DNA from: Udeniomyces pyricola
Taxonomy: Eukaryota > Basidiomycota > Tremellomycetes > Cystofilobasidiales > Mrakiaceae
DNA length: 64,000 nt
NCBI GenBank assembly: GCA_039545295.1
Contig: BCIK01000003.1
Span: 1 to 64,000 of the forward strand
Direction of reading: 5' to 3'
Positions 12,594-23,607 of this stretch are shown piece by piece. The position numbers and the translations under genes were made by a program. The notes below the pieces were generated by a model. That model was not told the origin of the DNA, did no database searches, and was given only the letters and a program-made list of their open reading frames with translations. Numbering within the stretch: position 1 is the first letter of the stretch; each line of letters starts with the position of its first letter.

Positions 12594-13431
12594 GGTTGCG
12601 AAAAGCTGAGTAGTTGATAAACGAGGTGGGCGTGAAAAGAATGAGGTCCGAGATTAAGGGTAGTGCTGGAGTGACTCGATACGGTGGGGGCAAAGGAGAG
12701 CGATGGAGTAAGAATGGGGCGAGAAGAAAAGGAGGATGGAGGGAAGGGAATCGTCGCCTTTCGCTTGCTCTTGCTTGCCCCAGCCATAGGCTCATTATCA
12801 GCCAGGGCCAGCCAGCCAGCCAGCTTGAGCGACAGCCAGCAGCCGATTGTTCTTGCACCGCCTCGATTCTCTTTTTTATTTTATTTTTAAATTATCAATA
12901 AGTTGTTTTTGCACTTGTCGGGACCTTGGCTGCAACCAGGTGATGACTCATAGCCCATAGCATAGGACATCAACAAACCGCATATATATATAGAATGAGC
13001 CTGCAACTCAATACTCCATCATCACCGGATGCGGGCGCGCGCTACATATATTATCTCCGAGTCGACTGTGGCGGCGATTGTTTTGGAGGCGTTCGTCTTG
13101 TTCGTGTTGAATCCCTTTGTTCTCTTGACGCGACGGCCTTGATTTTCCGCCCACCCTTGTCTTGTCCTCCTCGTCCTCGTCATTCTGTAGCCTGCTCTCC
13201 ACGCGCATCCATGCTTCCCATTGATCCATGCTACCGTGTTGACCTAGAGAAAGCCATGTTCCATCTTGCCTTTCCCACTACTGAACTACTAACAACGACC
13301 ACCCTCATCCACATCCTCCTGACAGTTCCCTCCTTTCTTCCCCCCATCCCTTGCTCCTTCCTCGCCTGCTATCTCCGCATCCATCCCTATTCCTTAACCA
13401 GACGCTGACTCGTCTGCTGTCCCATCATCCA
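12594..13431. other. Shared upstream region of the PHD gene and PRM1
   Basis: Divergent 838-bp spacer. From left to right it holds the 5' flank of the PHD-finger gene, a (CCAG)n-like stretch near 12808-12840, a TATATATATA run at 12982-12991, the pheromone-response-like motif at 13112-13120, and pyrimidine-rich DNA leading to the PRM1 start. No supported ORF lies in it. Confidence 0.6.
13112..13120 (-). promoter_or_regulatory. Pheromone response element-like site upstream of PRM1
   Basis: The minus strand reads ACAAAGGGA, identical to the element bound by the HMG-box factor Prf1 at pheromone-induced genes in Ustilago maydis. It lies about 310 bp upstream of the PRM1 start codon, in the divergent spacer. 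PRM1 is a mating-induced fusion gene in other fungi, so the placement makes sense. Whether this fungus uses the same motif is inference. Confidence 0.45.
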
Positions 13432-16400
13432 ATGCAATTTCCCACCCTGTTTAAGTCCACGCCCACCAGGCAACCCTCCCCACCGCCGCTCTACGTCCCC
13501 TCCCCCCATCCTTCAGTCGCATCCAGCTTCCCTCGTTCCTCGTCTCCCACTCGATCCCTGTACACCAAAGACAAGCAGTACCACTCAACCAACCCTTGTC
13601 CTCCTACCATACTTCCACCTACTTCTTCTCCCGACCATCACGAGCTCGATCAATGTCGGCTGCCGGCTCACCTGACATCACGACCGCTACTCTTCCTGAC
13701 CCTCCTCTCTCCGCCCGTGCTTGGCATCATCATCATTCTCACGTCCCTCATCCTCATCACCTCCCAATCCCATTCGCAAATCGCCTCGGCCAAGAGGGAG
13801 ATCCTCGCTGGTTGTGCAGCAGCAGAAAAAGCCCTGGTGGCGCTCAACGCGCTGCCCGACGTCCTCGAAGAAAAGAGTCTCGCAGCAACCGTCGAGCTCA
13901 TTTCCCGATCCGTTCGAGGAGTAGGGACGGCCCTCATGCTCGCTTTGAACGTAGTACGAGCCGTATTGGAGTTTTTGATTGACACGTTTAGGTCAGTAGG
14001 ACAAGGATAGGACCCCTTCCTCTAGCCTGTCCGTGAAAAAAGAACAAGGTAATTGACCGTGATCTCGCTTCTGACCGACACACTCCAGATCGACTTACTT
14101 GTGCTGTCTCGAGCTCGCCGTCTTTGGGTCCCTCGTAAGTCAATCTATAATCCGTTACCTAAAAAAAAACCAAACCAATTAATCTCTGATCAGCTGTCTT
14201 TGTTTCTATCGCATCCAAGGCTGTCGTCATTGGAGCCGTCGAAGAGGTCAGTCTAGTCTGCCTGATTGATAATGGCTGGCAGGCGCCAGACTGTTCTTCT
14301 AGCCCCACTCTCGTCCTTCATCTATCAGATTTTAACAACTCTCGTACCTCTCGTAGATTTCCAAAGCCGTCGAAGCGTCCCTCAGCGGAATTCGAACTCT
14401 CATCCAGACGCAGATCGGTAACGCCAACACCGTCATCCAGAAAGCCGTCAAGGCTATTGACAAGGTCACTTCCCTCGTCAACGTCAACCTCGACGTCCCT
14501 TCCTTTGATATTCCCGCTCTCTCCAATTTAGATAATGTCACCATCGGTACCAAGCTCGAGCAAACGCTTCGAGATCTTAACTCCACCCTGCCTACGTTGA
14601 ACGACGTAAAGACCAAGCTTAACGCTTTGTACGTCCGAGTCAACTGCTATTACTTCTGTCGAGGGACATCTCATCACCCATATTTCAAGTTGGCTAACGC
14701 CCGATTCCTTGCCAAATAACAGCATCGATGAACCATTTGACCTCATGATTGAAAAGATCAACTCGACCACATCCAACTTTACGTTCACTCCCTCTTCACC
14801 CTCGTCTCTAAACCGAACAACGACCGCAACTCTCGCTACTTCGGCCTCGGACTCAGGTTTCTGCTCCGATCTCGACTTGACGTTTATCGATAACCTTGGT
14901 CGAGCGTTGAACATGATCATGCATTGGGGCGTTGCCTTACTCGTCCTCGCTGGGTAAGCGTCATAGGTCTGACAGCTCGAACAATTCAAGTCGACCTCCG
15001 CTGACCTGATGAAATTCCCTATGTCCTCTTAGTCTTGTCATCGTCTTAGCTCTTCTTTGGTTGGAGTATCGTCGATATGCCTCTCTACAAGAACGGATCC
15101 GATGGTTCCAGGAGTCTCACGTCAACCCCGACGGATCCTTACAAGCGGTTTACTCTCACGACGAGCTGATGGAGCTCGTTCAGTTTTCTCAACATGGGAT
15201 CTTGGGTGTTTATATGTCAAGAGCCGTTGGTGGCTGGAGGAGACTGAGAGCTCCGGCAAGGAGACGCAGCAAGTGGCTTGGTGAGTCGGACGGTCTTGTC
15301 TTTCGCGTACCTTGTTCGATCAAGAACCTTCGTTCGCCTCTTACCGTTGATGACTTTGAACGAACGCTAAGGCTGAATCGCCCGAATCTTCTATTCCCTC
15401 TAGTCGCCCTCATCACCCATCCCCTTGCACTTGCTCCCCTTCTCATTGGACTCCTTGGCCTTCTCTGTGGCGCAATCCAAATTCGGGCGATCCACAGTGT
15501 CCAAGCTACAGCCTCCTCCCTCACAACCGCCTCGCTCGACAACATGTCAGCCACAATGACCTTAAAATTCAATCAACAAATCGCCACTCGAGGCGACAGC
15601 TACGTCTCGAGTATCAACCAAGACATTGCCGCCGTGCAGAAAGTTTTGGACGAAGATCTCTTTGGAGAGTGGGTTAACACGACGACGGTCGTTCTCAACT
15701 CGACGCTCGTGGTAAGTTTGTCAGACATCGCTGTCGTATAGCAACGCCCGGGTCGGTTCTTCAGTGCACGTGGCTGGGAACCGTGTTGATGTGTATGTCA
15801 AATGTTGTCATTTTTAGGAGTTTTACGACCTCGTGACGGTTGCCGTGAACGATTCCTTGGGGAGTACTATCCTTGCGGCACCCGTCAACACCTTTCTCTA
15901 CTGTATCCTTGGGTCCAAGGTCGAGAAAATGGAACTGGTATGTCAACGTTCTCGCATCGAAAGCTTTACTTTTGTATTATGCCTTCGTCAGTCCACCTAT
16001 AACCTGACCCACCCTTCCGCATATCTTCCTGCTCAACACACACTTTGATTGCACACCAAACACTCAGGCGCTCACATGGATTCATGAACACGCTCATTTT
16101 ACACTTCCCACCGTACCGAGCGATATCTTCACCCTATCTAATGCAACCACCCAGGCTCTCGTCAGCCCTGTAGCGGCAGCGGCGGTCGGGAGTGGAACCG
16201 GCGAGGACGATGGAGTCGTCGATGCCCTTATTAGCCGATACATCCAAGGCGTCAAGCGAGTGAGTAGGCAGTTCATTTCTCGTCTGCTGGGAGCATTGCA
16301 GACCGATGCCATTTCGATTCAAACCCTTCTTCACATTCTAACTTCATGACTTCTCCCTCGCCCTTACTTCACCTAACCATTGTTTCAACTACGTCAGGGT

Positions 16401-17586
16401 ATGATTTTGCACGCGGTATTCGTTGGTGCGTTAATTGGTTCGTCTCCCTCGTTCTATCTATCTCATGCAATGAGGGCTGACCATCTCTTCCCTGACTCTT
16501 TCTTCTTCTTCAGCTCTCTGGGGCTTGGTGGTACTCGGAGGGATCATCACCATCATCATCACGTCCCATCAAGAAGACCGAGCTCGTCGGGTTGCGGATG
16601 GGACTTATACGCCTCGACACTTCATCACCTCTACGTCATCCACCTGGTCTCGAGCTCACCTCTTCCCCCTCTCCTGGTTTCGCTCTCGTCAACGACACGC
16701 CTCCTCGAACCATTTTACTCCTTCGCCCATCGAAAAAGTCGGCACGCTTCACGAAGCGTTCGCTAGCCCACTCGCGCCTTTTGGAACGCCTCTTCCGTCG
16801 CCTCAACCGATCGGTCGTCGGACCGGCGAGCATAAGTCAACAGGACCTGAGTACCATCGGATGGATGGAGGACGGGCGGAATCCAGTCCATTCCCGTGGT
16901 TGCTGAGGGTTACCAAAGGGCGAGATCAGGAAGGACGGAGTGGAGGGGGACGGGAGGTCGGTCTTGGAGAGAAAGATTCTAGGCGAGAGATGCCGGTTGC
17001 TAGGAAAGGATGGAAGGAGAGATTGGGTCATCGATTCAAACAGTCTACGACTTTCATGACTGATTCTTCGCCTTCCAACGACGGCACCAACGAGGGGGAC
17101 TATGTTCGCCAACGGGAACTCCGACCTCTTATGCTCGATCCTCTGCGAGCGTCATCTTACCCAGCCAACCCTCAGGTTTCTCAACGTCCGAACTCACATC
17201 AACCCATCTCCGAGCAGGACGAGTCATATCACACCGTTCCGACCCCAACTATCAACCCAATCTACGCCAAATTTGCGACTACATCGATGGCTCCTTCGCG
17301 AGCTTACTTACCTGATTCAACCAACCCGGTCGATTCCACAGTGACATCGACGATGGGAGTGACTCGATCGACTTATCAGCCTGCACCTCCCTCACAAGTA
17401 CGTCGGTATCGAGCTATGCAGGCATCAGCCATGGCGGCGGCGAGGAACCCATTCGAGGAGCATCATCCTGGTCCGAGTCATGGGCCGAGAGATTCGGCGC
17501 CGATTCAGGATCCGTTTCGGACACCGTTCGATGATGACCATGATGAAGTCGAAGAGGGAGCATATCCTCATGAACTGCGTCCATGA
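13432..17586 (+). CDS. PRM1: Plasma membrane fusion protein Prm1, 1,038 aa
   Basis: Multispanning plasma-membrane protein that promotes bilayer fusion of mating cells. Exons: 13432-13991, 14089-14134, 14220-14246, 14357-14628, 14723-14953, 15033-15280, 15404-15711, 15818-15937, 16068-16259, 16398-16437, 16514-17586 (3,117 nt). The start is the first ATG in the frame. Hydrophobic spans: a first near SPPVLGIIIILTSLILI, a second around FLIDTFRSTYLCCLELAV, a third HWGVALLVLAGLVIVLALLW, a fourth ALITHPLALAPLLIGLLGLL, and a last VGALIALWGLVVLGGIIT. Prm1-specific blocks: RDLNSTLPTLNDVK, the cysteine-bearing FCSDLDLTFIDNLG, SSINQDIAAVQKVLDEDLFG, WVNTTT, FLYCILGSKVE and ALTWIHEHAHFTLP. The cysteines in the two loop motifs are the conserved ones of the family. 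A ~340-residue cytosolic tail rich in Arg, Ser and Pro extends well past the yeast protein. Exon 3 is only 27 nt. Confidence 0.95.
14220..14246 (+). other. PRM1: 27-nt exon of PRM1
   Basis: It encodes nine residues (AVVIGAVEE), phase 0 on both sides, between an AAG acceptor and a GTCAGT donor. A CAG at 14191-14193 is a competing acceptor but would shift the reading frame, so the downstream AAG was chosen because it keeps the conserved hydrophobic continuation. Confidence 0.65.
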
Positions 17587-18970
17587 GAAGAGGAACGATA
17601 GATCAGAGCCGGCGAGTTCATGGATGGGAAGCGAAGATATGGGATAGTCGAATGATATACATATGCCTGGACATGGTTTGTGGTGATCAGGACTTGTACA
17701 GGTCCTACGGATGCACGTGTCGTCAGTGTGAAATACGACTTGTATGCAAGGTCGCGTGAGGACATATATCTAGGATTATAAGCATATAACATGATCGATG
17801 TGGGTCGATTATAATTCCCTCACTGTTTCGATCAATCGCACGGTAATGATCATCCTTCTTCTTCGACTTCTTTTTGTGCTCGGGAAAACGGTGCGGTGTT
17901 TTGGTCCGTCCCGACGAGGGATTTTAGCGCGCTTTCTCAACCATCACATTCGATCAGATCACGCCCCTCTCCTCAATCTTTCGATCTCGATCTCCCCCCC
18001 CCCCCTTCCTTCCTTCCAGCCTTGTTTTGCTCTGTGATGATGATGATGGTCCTTTGCCTCTTTAGTGAAGGATTGTTTTGGATTGAGCGACGCTCTGTAG
18101 GTCGAGCATCTAAGTATGGGCGATCGCAGGCGGGATGAGCAAATGAAATATCAGGCATGATGAGCACTGCCGACTCGCCGTCGCAGGTGGTTCACGCTTA
18201 CTTCACTTATGAAGCGGACAAAGATGGTGTTGGATTATGATAATTTGATGGTTTAATAATACAACAAGAGCGCGCGCTCACTTATAGTGACTGTCTCCAT
18301 CCGCAGCTAAGCTCTAAGCCAGCAATCGGCTGTGTCCCCTCTCTTCAATCTCCCCCTATCCCCCTCCTTCCCCCTGCCAGCTGCCATTGCAGAACTCTCC
18401 TATCACCCTTCCTCGGCTCTCAGACTCTCTACCTTGGGTCGTCTCGCCAGTTCCTTCTCTTCTCCCACGCTTCTTCTTGGCCTGGATCTAGTGTCCCCTT
18501 CCCTTCGGAGCCCGTTCTCTGACCGAATTTGAAAGTGCGTAGCAGGTGTTATAGCTTGTCCTCCTATCACGCAGCTCAGTACTTTCACCAACTTGAAGCG
18601 GGGCGGCGACATCGGCGATTGATCGATGGATGGATCCATTGCTGATCTCTCTCTATCTCTCTCTCTCTCTCTTTCTTTCTCTCTCTCTCCCTCTGTCTTT
18701 CTTTCTCTTCATCGACTGTATCCTCAACAATCCTCCATCCTCCCTCAACTTGCTGCCTCTCTCCTCCATCCGTCGTCTCCTCGCCTACCGTCACTTGGGC
18801 CTTCGTATCCTCTTAGTCCTTCTCGCGACTCGACGCTCAACAGCCCCTTTTTAACCCCTCGCGACAACAGCCCTCGCTTACCTCCCTTTCCCTCTCCTCT
18901 CTCTTCCTGTCTCTCATCTCCCCGCTGCTTTCATAGGCTTGCCTTCCACTCTCGCGTCCAGATACATAGC
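17587..18970. other. Intergenic between PRM1 and the methyltransferase gene
   Basis: This is 1,384 bp. It holds the PRM1 3' flank, a C-run at 17994-18004, and CT-rich DNA (CTCT repeats 18648-18700) probably belonging to the 5' UTR of the next gene. The methyltransferase reading frame is open leftward to an ATG at 18626, so the true start could be there (115 residues longer). I prefer 18971 because the extra part is a translated CT repeat. Confidence 0.5.
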
Positions 18971-21900
18971 ATGGACGACGGATTTCTCTCCCCATCAACT
19001 TCGCCTCCAAAGTTTCTCTATCGCCATACCAACCCATCATCCTACCTCGTTGCCCGCCCCTCCTCGCCTACCGTGAACCATCACCAAGCTCTCGTCACGT
19101 CCATAGCAGCCGCCTCGATTGACAACCGACGTTCGTCAGATCCATCCCTACAACACCCGCAACATCACCCGTATCACCAGCAGCAACCATATCAGTCTCA
19201 GCCTCAGTCTCAACCCGGGTCCGACCCGCATTCGTCTGCTTCGTCTACGACGGGCCCTACGCATAACCCGTCACGTCGACCGAGCCTCCAATATCGCCGC
19301 AGTCCCAACAACGGCCTGCTTCAAGACATGTCCTTTGACGATCTCGCTAACGGGTTTTCTGCCCGTGCGCTTGAAGGCATCCAAGCCGCCAGACGCAACG
19401 GTTCGGACGAGGCCGGCTCGGTCAAGGCTTCCGCTCCCGGGAGCCATTCCATGTCTTCGCCAGAGCACGAAGCGAGTACACCGTTGGCTTCGAGAGCAGC
19501 CTTTGTGTCCCGAAGTTCCAGTCGGAGTTTGAGTAGAAGTAGGAGCACCAGTGGGAGTGGGAGGAGTGCAAATGCCGGGAGTGGGAGCACCAGTCGTACC
19601 AGCAGCAGCAGCAGCAGTCGTAGCCCTCGCCGCAGTCCGACCCCTTCGATGGATGAAGCCCCAATAGCCCAAGCCACGACCACATCCCATCTCCATCACG
19701 CTTCTGAACCGTCGTGCTCATCTAGTTCATCCCAACACCATCGGTCACTCAGCCGACAATCACCCGACCTCGCAGGGACGCCCTCAGTTCCGTCAAACCG
19801 CTCATCAGTCCTGCTCAACTCGCCCATGACCTGGTCCAAACAGCACTACACCCTGCATCACGAACCTCGTCTCCATTCCTCTTCCAACGTTTCTGCCGCC
19901 TCCGCAGGTGGTTCGACGTATGCAACCACGCCCGACACCGAATCTGAAGATCCCCACAATCACCCGCTCCACCACCACCACCACCACCAACACCACCATC
20001 ACCCGCTTCACGCCTACCATGTTCCGTTTCACCCTTCACATCTCTATCATCATTCTAATCTCTCTTCCTCAACATCATACCTGGATCACCGAGCTGATCC
20101 TCTGCATCACGAGCCCCGCGAACTCTCGTCTCAAAGCAATCAAAGCCAGACGTTCGACACATCTCGATCGCCTCTTGCCTCGTCCACCTCTTCGTTTGAC
20201 GTCTCCATTGCTTCACAAGTGGCCTCGACTTCGATCTCTCACCACCCTCACCATCCTCGCTTAGAACCGCCACCCCCACGGGCAGATTCGTTCGATGCGG
20301 ATTCCCTTCGCGAACATTTCCATACGCTCGCTCGCGAAACTCGGTCGTTGTTTCTTGAGCAAGCCAAGCCGCTCGCGCACGAGAACACAAATGGTTTGCA
20401 AATCAGCGTCGCTGATCGAGGGATAGATAGGGGACTGATGGTGCCTCAGGTGGGGAGGAAGGAGAGACGGGGTAGCAACAGCATGGGCGCCAAGATGGCC
20501 AACGAGCTGACGCTTGGCGCGGGAAGCTTTGGACACGGCCTCAGACAGTATGTGGCACAGGTGTTCGAAAAGGAATTACCTGCCATTGAACGCGTCGATG
20601 AAGGAACGGTTGGCATCGGTGCGTTGTTTGTTGGCCCGGTCTGGAACAGTTGACTGAGCTGCTCAAGGTGGACATTACTAAACAGTAGCACTCTACGTTA
20701 TCTTCCGCTCTGATCTCTTTTTTTTTTTTCTGTTGCACTCTGCCTTTAGTCGAGTATGGTGCACTACACGCCCAATCATACAGCTTGATGCCACAAATTA
20801 TAACCTCTCTCGCCTCGTCAGGTCCGACCTCATGTTTCACTGTCTTACACACCGACCACCGGTACGCTTTCTCCACGTACCAACAGACTATCAACACGTC
20901 TGAAACCTCTTACCTCGCCCCGAGCTTTCTCGATTCTCCCTCATTCCCCGACGGTCGATCTCGGGTCTTTGGGAGTGTCGTCACGAAGCCGTTTGGACAA
21001 CTCGTCGCGCCGAGAGGAACCATCACCGTTGGGTTCTCTCTCCTCGATCTCCACTGGCTTCACGCCCCGCCCCGGGCTCAGGTCTCAACGTCTCTCGCGG
21101 CTGATGAAGAGCTTAAGACGTTTTTGTCCGCGCGAGCGATTGAGTTTAAGCGGGGTGGATTGCTCGTCACGGGCTTCCTCCTGGGTTCCGGCCGGTCCTC
21201 AACTTCTTCTCCGGCCAACACCAACGTTTCGCCCACGACTTTGGGCACATTTCCTTCGACGACGTTTGATTCTCAACTCGTTAGTTCGCCTACGTCCCCT
21301 GCGACTTACACGACGTCATCGATCCCGCCATATCGGGATCGGCTACGCCATCGATCTTCGACGACCGATGCGGACGTCTGGCGTCGACTGTCCTCGGTTC
21401 TATCGACTTGCATCACTCGACTTGTGTCTGTCGGTCAGATCCGGGCGTCCGTCGCGCCGCATCTACTCAACCTCAATTTGTGGACGAGGTCGAGTGCAGA
21501 ATTGAGGAAAACGTTGGAGAGCGAAGTCGTAAAGGAGAAATGGGAGGTGGTCAGCTCGAGGGGAATGAAGGGGAATGTAACGGTTGGAAGGGAAGACGAC
21601 GGTAGTGGTAGTGGTGGTGCTGGCGATGGTGAGGGTGGCGGTGAAGTCTCAGAAGCGGATGCGGAGCATCCCAATCGGTTGGGTCCCGAACATGGAGAAC
21701 CTCTTAGCGTAAGGACGGTCATTTCAATCGGAATGTGTTTCCGTATCACTGTTGAGGGTAGGAGTGAAGTTGACATGAATCTTTTTTTTTTTTTTTTTTT
21801 TTTTTTGTATGTTCTTTGGCTTTCTTCAAACATCAGATCTTACATCCGGCTTATCGAGCTTTTAGCCTCGGAACACTTTCTAGATCCTCTTGGGCCGAAC

Positions 21901-22438
21901 ACACTGTCGCTTTTGTCAAGGTGAGTGAGTGTGAGAGGAAGGAAAAGAAGAGTTGAAAACGCGAAAGAAGGAGGAAGTTTTCGAAATTTTCATTCCAGGT
22001 TCATTAGAACAAGACGGAAGATAGCTGAACCCCTAAAAATATTGCTGGTTTTCCACCTTGCTTTCCATTTGCTTAACAAAACCAAAGATCTTGTACGAAG
22101 CCCACTTTTTAAGCGTCCTACTGGAACGAGGCGGCATGTCCCGAGGGTCGGCCGAGAACACCCTTCATGAACTCGTTCGTGTTTTTTTTTTTTACCTTCT
22201 TTTCGTCGTGCTCCTCTTTTCGTTCTTGTTCAACCCTTCTCTAGCTTTGGTCACTTGCTCCAACGGGAAAGTTTCTTACCTGTTTTCTTTCTCTCTCCCT
22301 CCCCACCTCACCCTTGCTTCTCTCTTTTTCTTTCCTCGTGCGCTATTCCAGTTCTCGGTCCTCATGGAGAAGTGCGAGGAAGGTTGTCTCGATTCCCTCT
22401 CGCTCGACTTTGCCGTCGTGGCCATGCGGCGCCGTTGA
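18971..22438 (+). CDS. Putative SAM-dependent methyltransferase with long disordered N-terminus, 954 aa
   Basis: Exons: 18971-20618, 20750-21708, 21837-21920, 22088-22174, 22352-22438 (2,865 nt). The first ~530 residues are low-complexity (Ser, His, Pro, Gln, with Ser-Arg repeats near residues 175-215 and a His-rich tract at 19969-20007). The folded part begins near LRQYVAQVFEKELPAI and continues VEYGALHAQSYSLMPQI, FGSVVTKPFGQLVAP, TVGFSLLDLHWLHAPP, FKRGGLLVTGFL, HPAYRAFSLGTLS and AHFLSVLLERGG. This order resembles SABATH-type carboxyl methyltransferases as predicted in other basidiomycetes: a cofactor-binding tyrosine/glutamine start, an S-x2-D-LHW block, and a C-terminal acceptor-pocket region. 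That placement is from memory of the family and is not proven here. The acceptor substrate is unknown. The last three exons are short and near-equal (84, 87, 87 nt). Confidence 0.65.
21782..21806. repeat. T25 run in a methyltransferase intron
   Basis: Uninterrupted 25-T run about 30 nt before the acceptor of the 84-nt exon. It probably acts as an extreme polypyrimidine tract. Confidence 0.85.
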
Positions 22439-23607
22439 TCATCCATAATAAGCTAAAAAGGGGGGGGGGGGGTTCCCAACCACGAAACCACCATTCACGC
22501 AAGTCTCATGTGATCAAAGACCGCGTCCGGGCCGATCGCGATGCAATCTCTGTTTTCCTTTTTTCTTCATCATACATTTTCTTGGTCATCTTCTTCCTCT
22601 TTTCTCAGCCGAAGCCTGTCGGGTTGGACTTGTGGCCTGATGGTTTTGCACCTCTCCTAGTTACTCAGTTCGGCTTTTTCGGCTCTTTTCCTCGTTTCCA
22701 CCTCTTTCGACATCGTTAGGGGTTTCTGTTTCTCCTTATTTTCAGACGGGTCACTTGACATATAGCAGGCGGCATGTCGTCTCTCTCGGTTTCTTCCCTC
22801 CCCCTCCCTCCCTTTCATCATACAATTTCTTCCTCTTTTCTCTTGCTTATTTTTGTCTTGTTTTGGCTTTAGGTATATGTTCGCTTGTTTCTTGGTTTCA
22901 AAATAAGTGCTTTCCCGACGTCGATCGTCGTCTCATCTCATTTTCATCTACAGCATCCTCCTTTCAACAGCTCCCCTCACCCACCCATGATATACAAACC
23001 CGACCAATCCATTCCGCAATACTATATATACATCCATCTCAGTCGTTCAAGCCTTGGTTCTAGCTAGCTAGCTAGCTAGCTAGCTTGCGCACTCTTCCAT
23101 ATTTGTTTATTTTCGTTTTCAATCATCAATTCATGAATAGTACCGTCATTCCATCATCATCATCATGTCATTTTTCTTTTTGTTCTTCTCTCTCGCTCTC
23201 TCGCTCTTTTTCTCGGCTTTTCAAACTCTTGTACGATGTGGCGGTCACTAAATGAATTTCTACACGATATCGATGGTGATTGTCGATGGAGAATAGTGGA
23301 GACTTGGAGCAGAGCGAAAGTTAATATGAGCGCGGCCGGCAGCAAGGATGAATGAAGAAACCCTATCAGTTGAAAGCGCCTGACAGTTATAGTTGGACCA
23401 GTATAGTCTGCGCACAGCTATGCACAGCCTCTCTGAGGACCAACGAGCCAAACTCTAGTCACACTCTGCCAGTCAGTCAGTCAGTCACACTCTGGCCCGA
23501 ACGACGACTTGTCTCTTTCTCTCTTTGCCCCCCTTTCGACCTTCCCCCCTCCTCCTCGTCCTCCTTCCGTCTTTCCCTTCCCTTTCTCTTCCTTCCTCGA
23601 CCCCATC
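22439..23607. other. Intergenic upstream of ATP synthase subunit g
   Basis: This is 1,169 bp, pyrimidine-rich, with a G-run at 22460-22471, a (TAGC)6 repeat at 23061-23084 and a CAGT repeat near 23470-23486. It is the 3' flank of the methyltransferase and the promoter of the subunit g gene. No supported ORF. Confidence 0.5.
23061..23084. repeat. (TAGC)6 microsatellite
   Basis: Six perfect tetranucleotide copies followed by TT. The unit is self-complementary in register (GCTAGC), so the tract can form a hairpin. Confidence 0.85.

Noticed and set aside
14194..14219. Use of the CAG acceptor at 14191-14193 for PRM1 exon 3
   Set aside because: It puts the exon in the wrong frame and destroys the conserved hydrophobic continuation.
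18626..18970. N-terminal extension of the methyltransferase from an upstream ATG
   Set aside because: It translates a CT microsatellite into Leu-Ser repeats and looks like 5' UTR; kept only as an alternative start.
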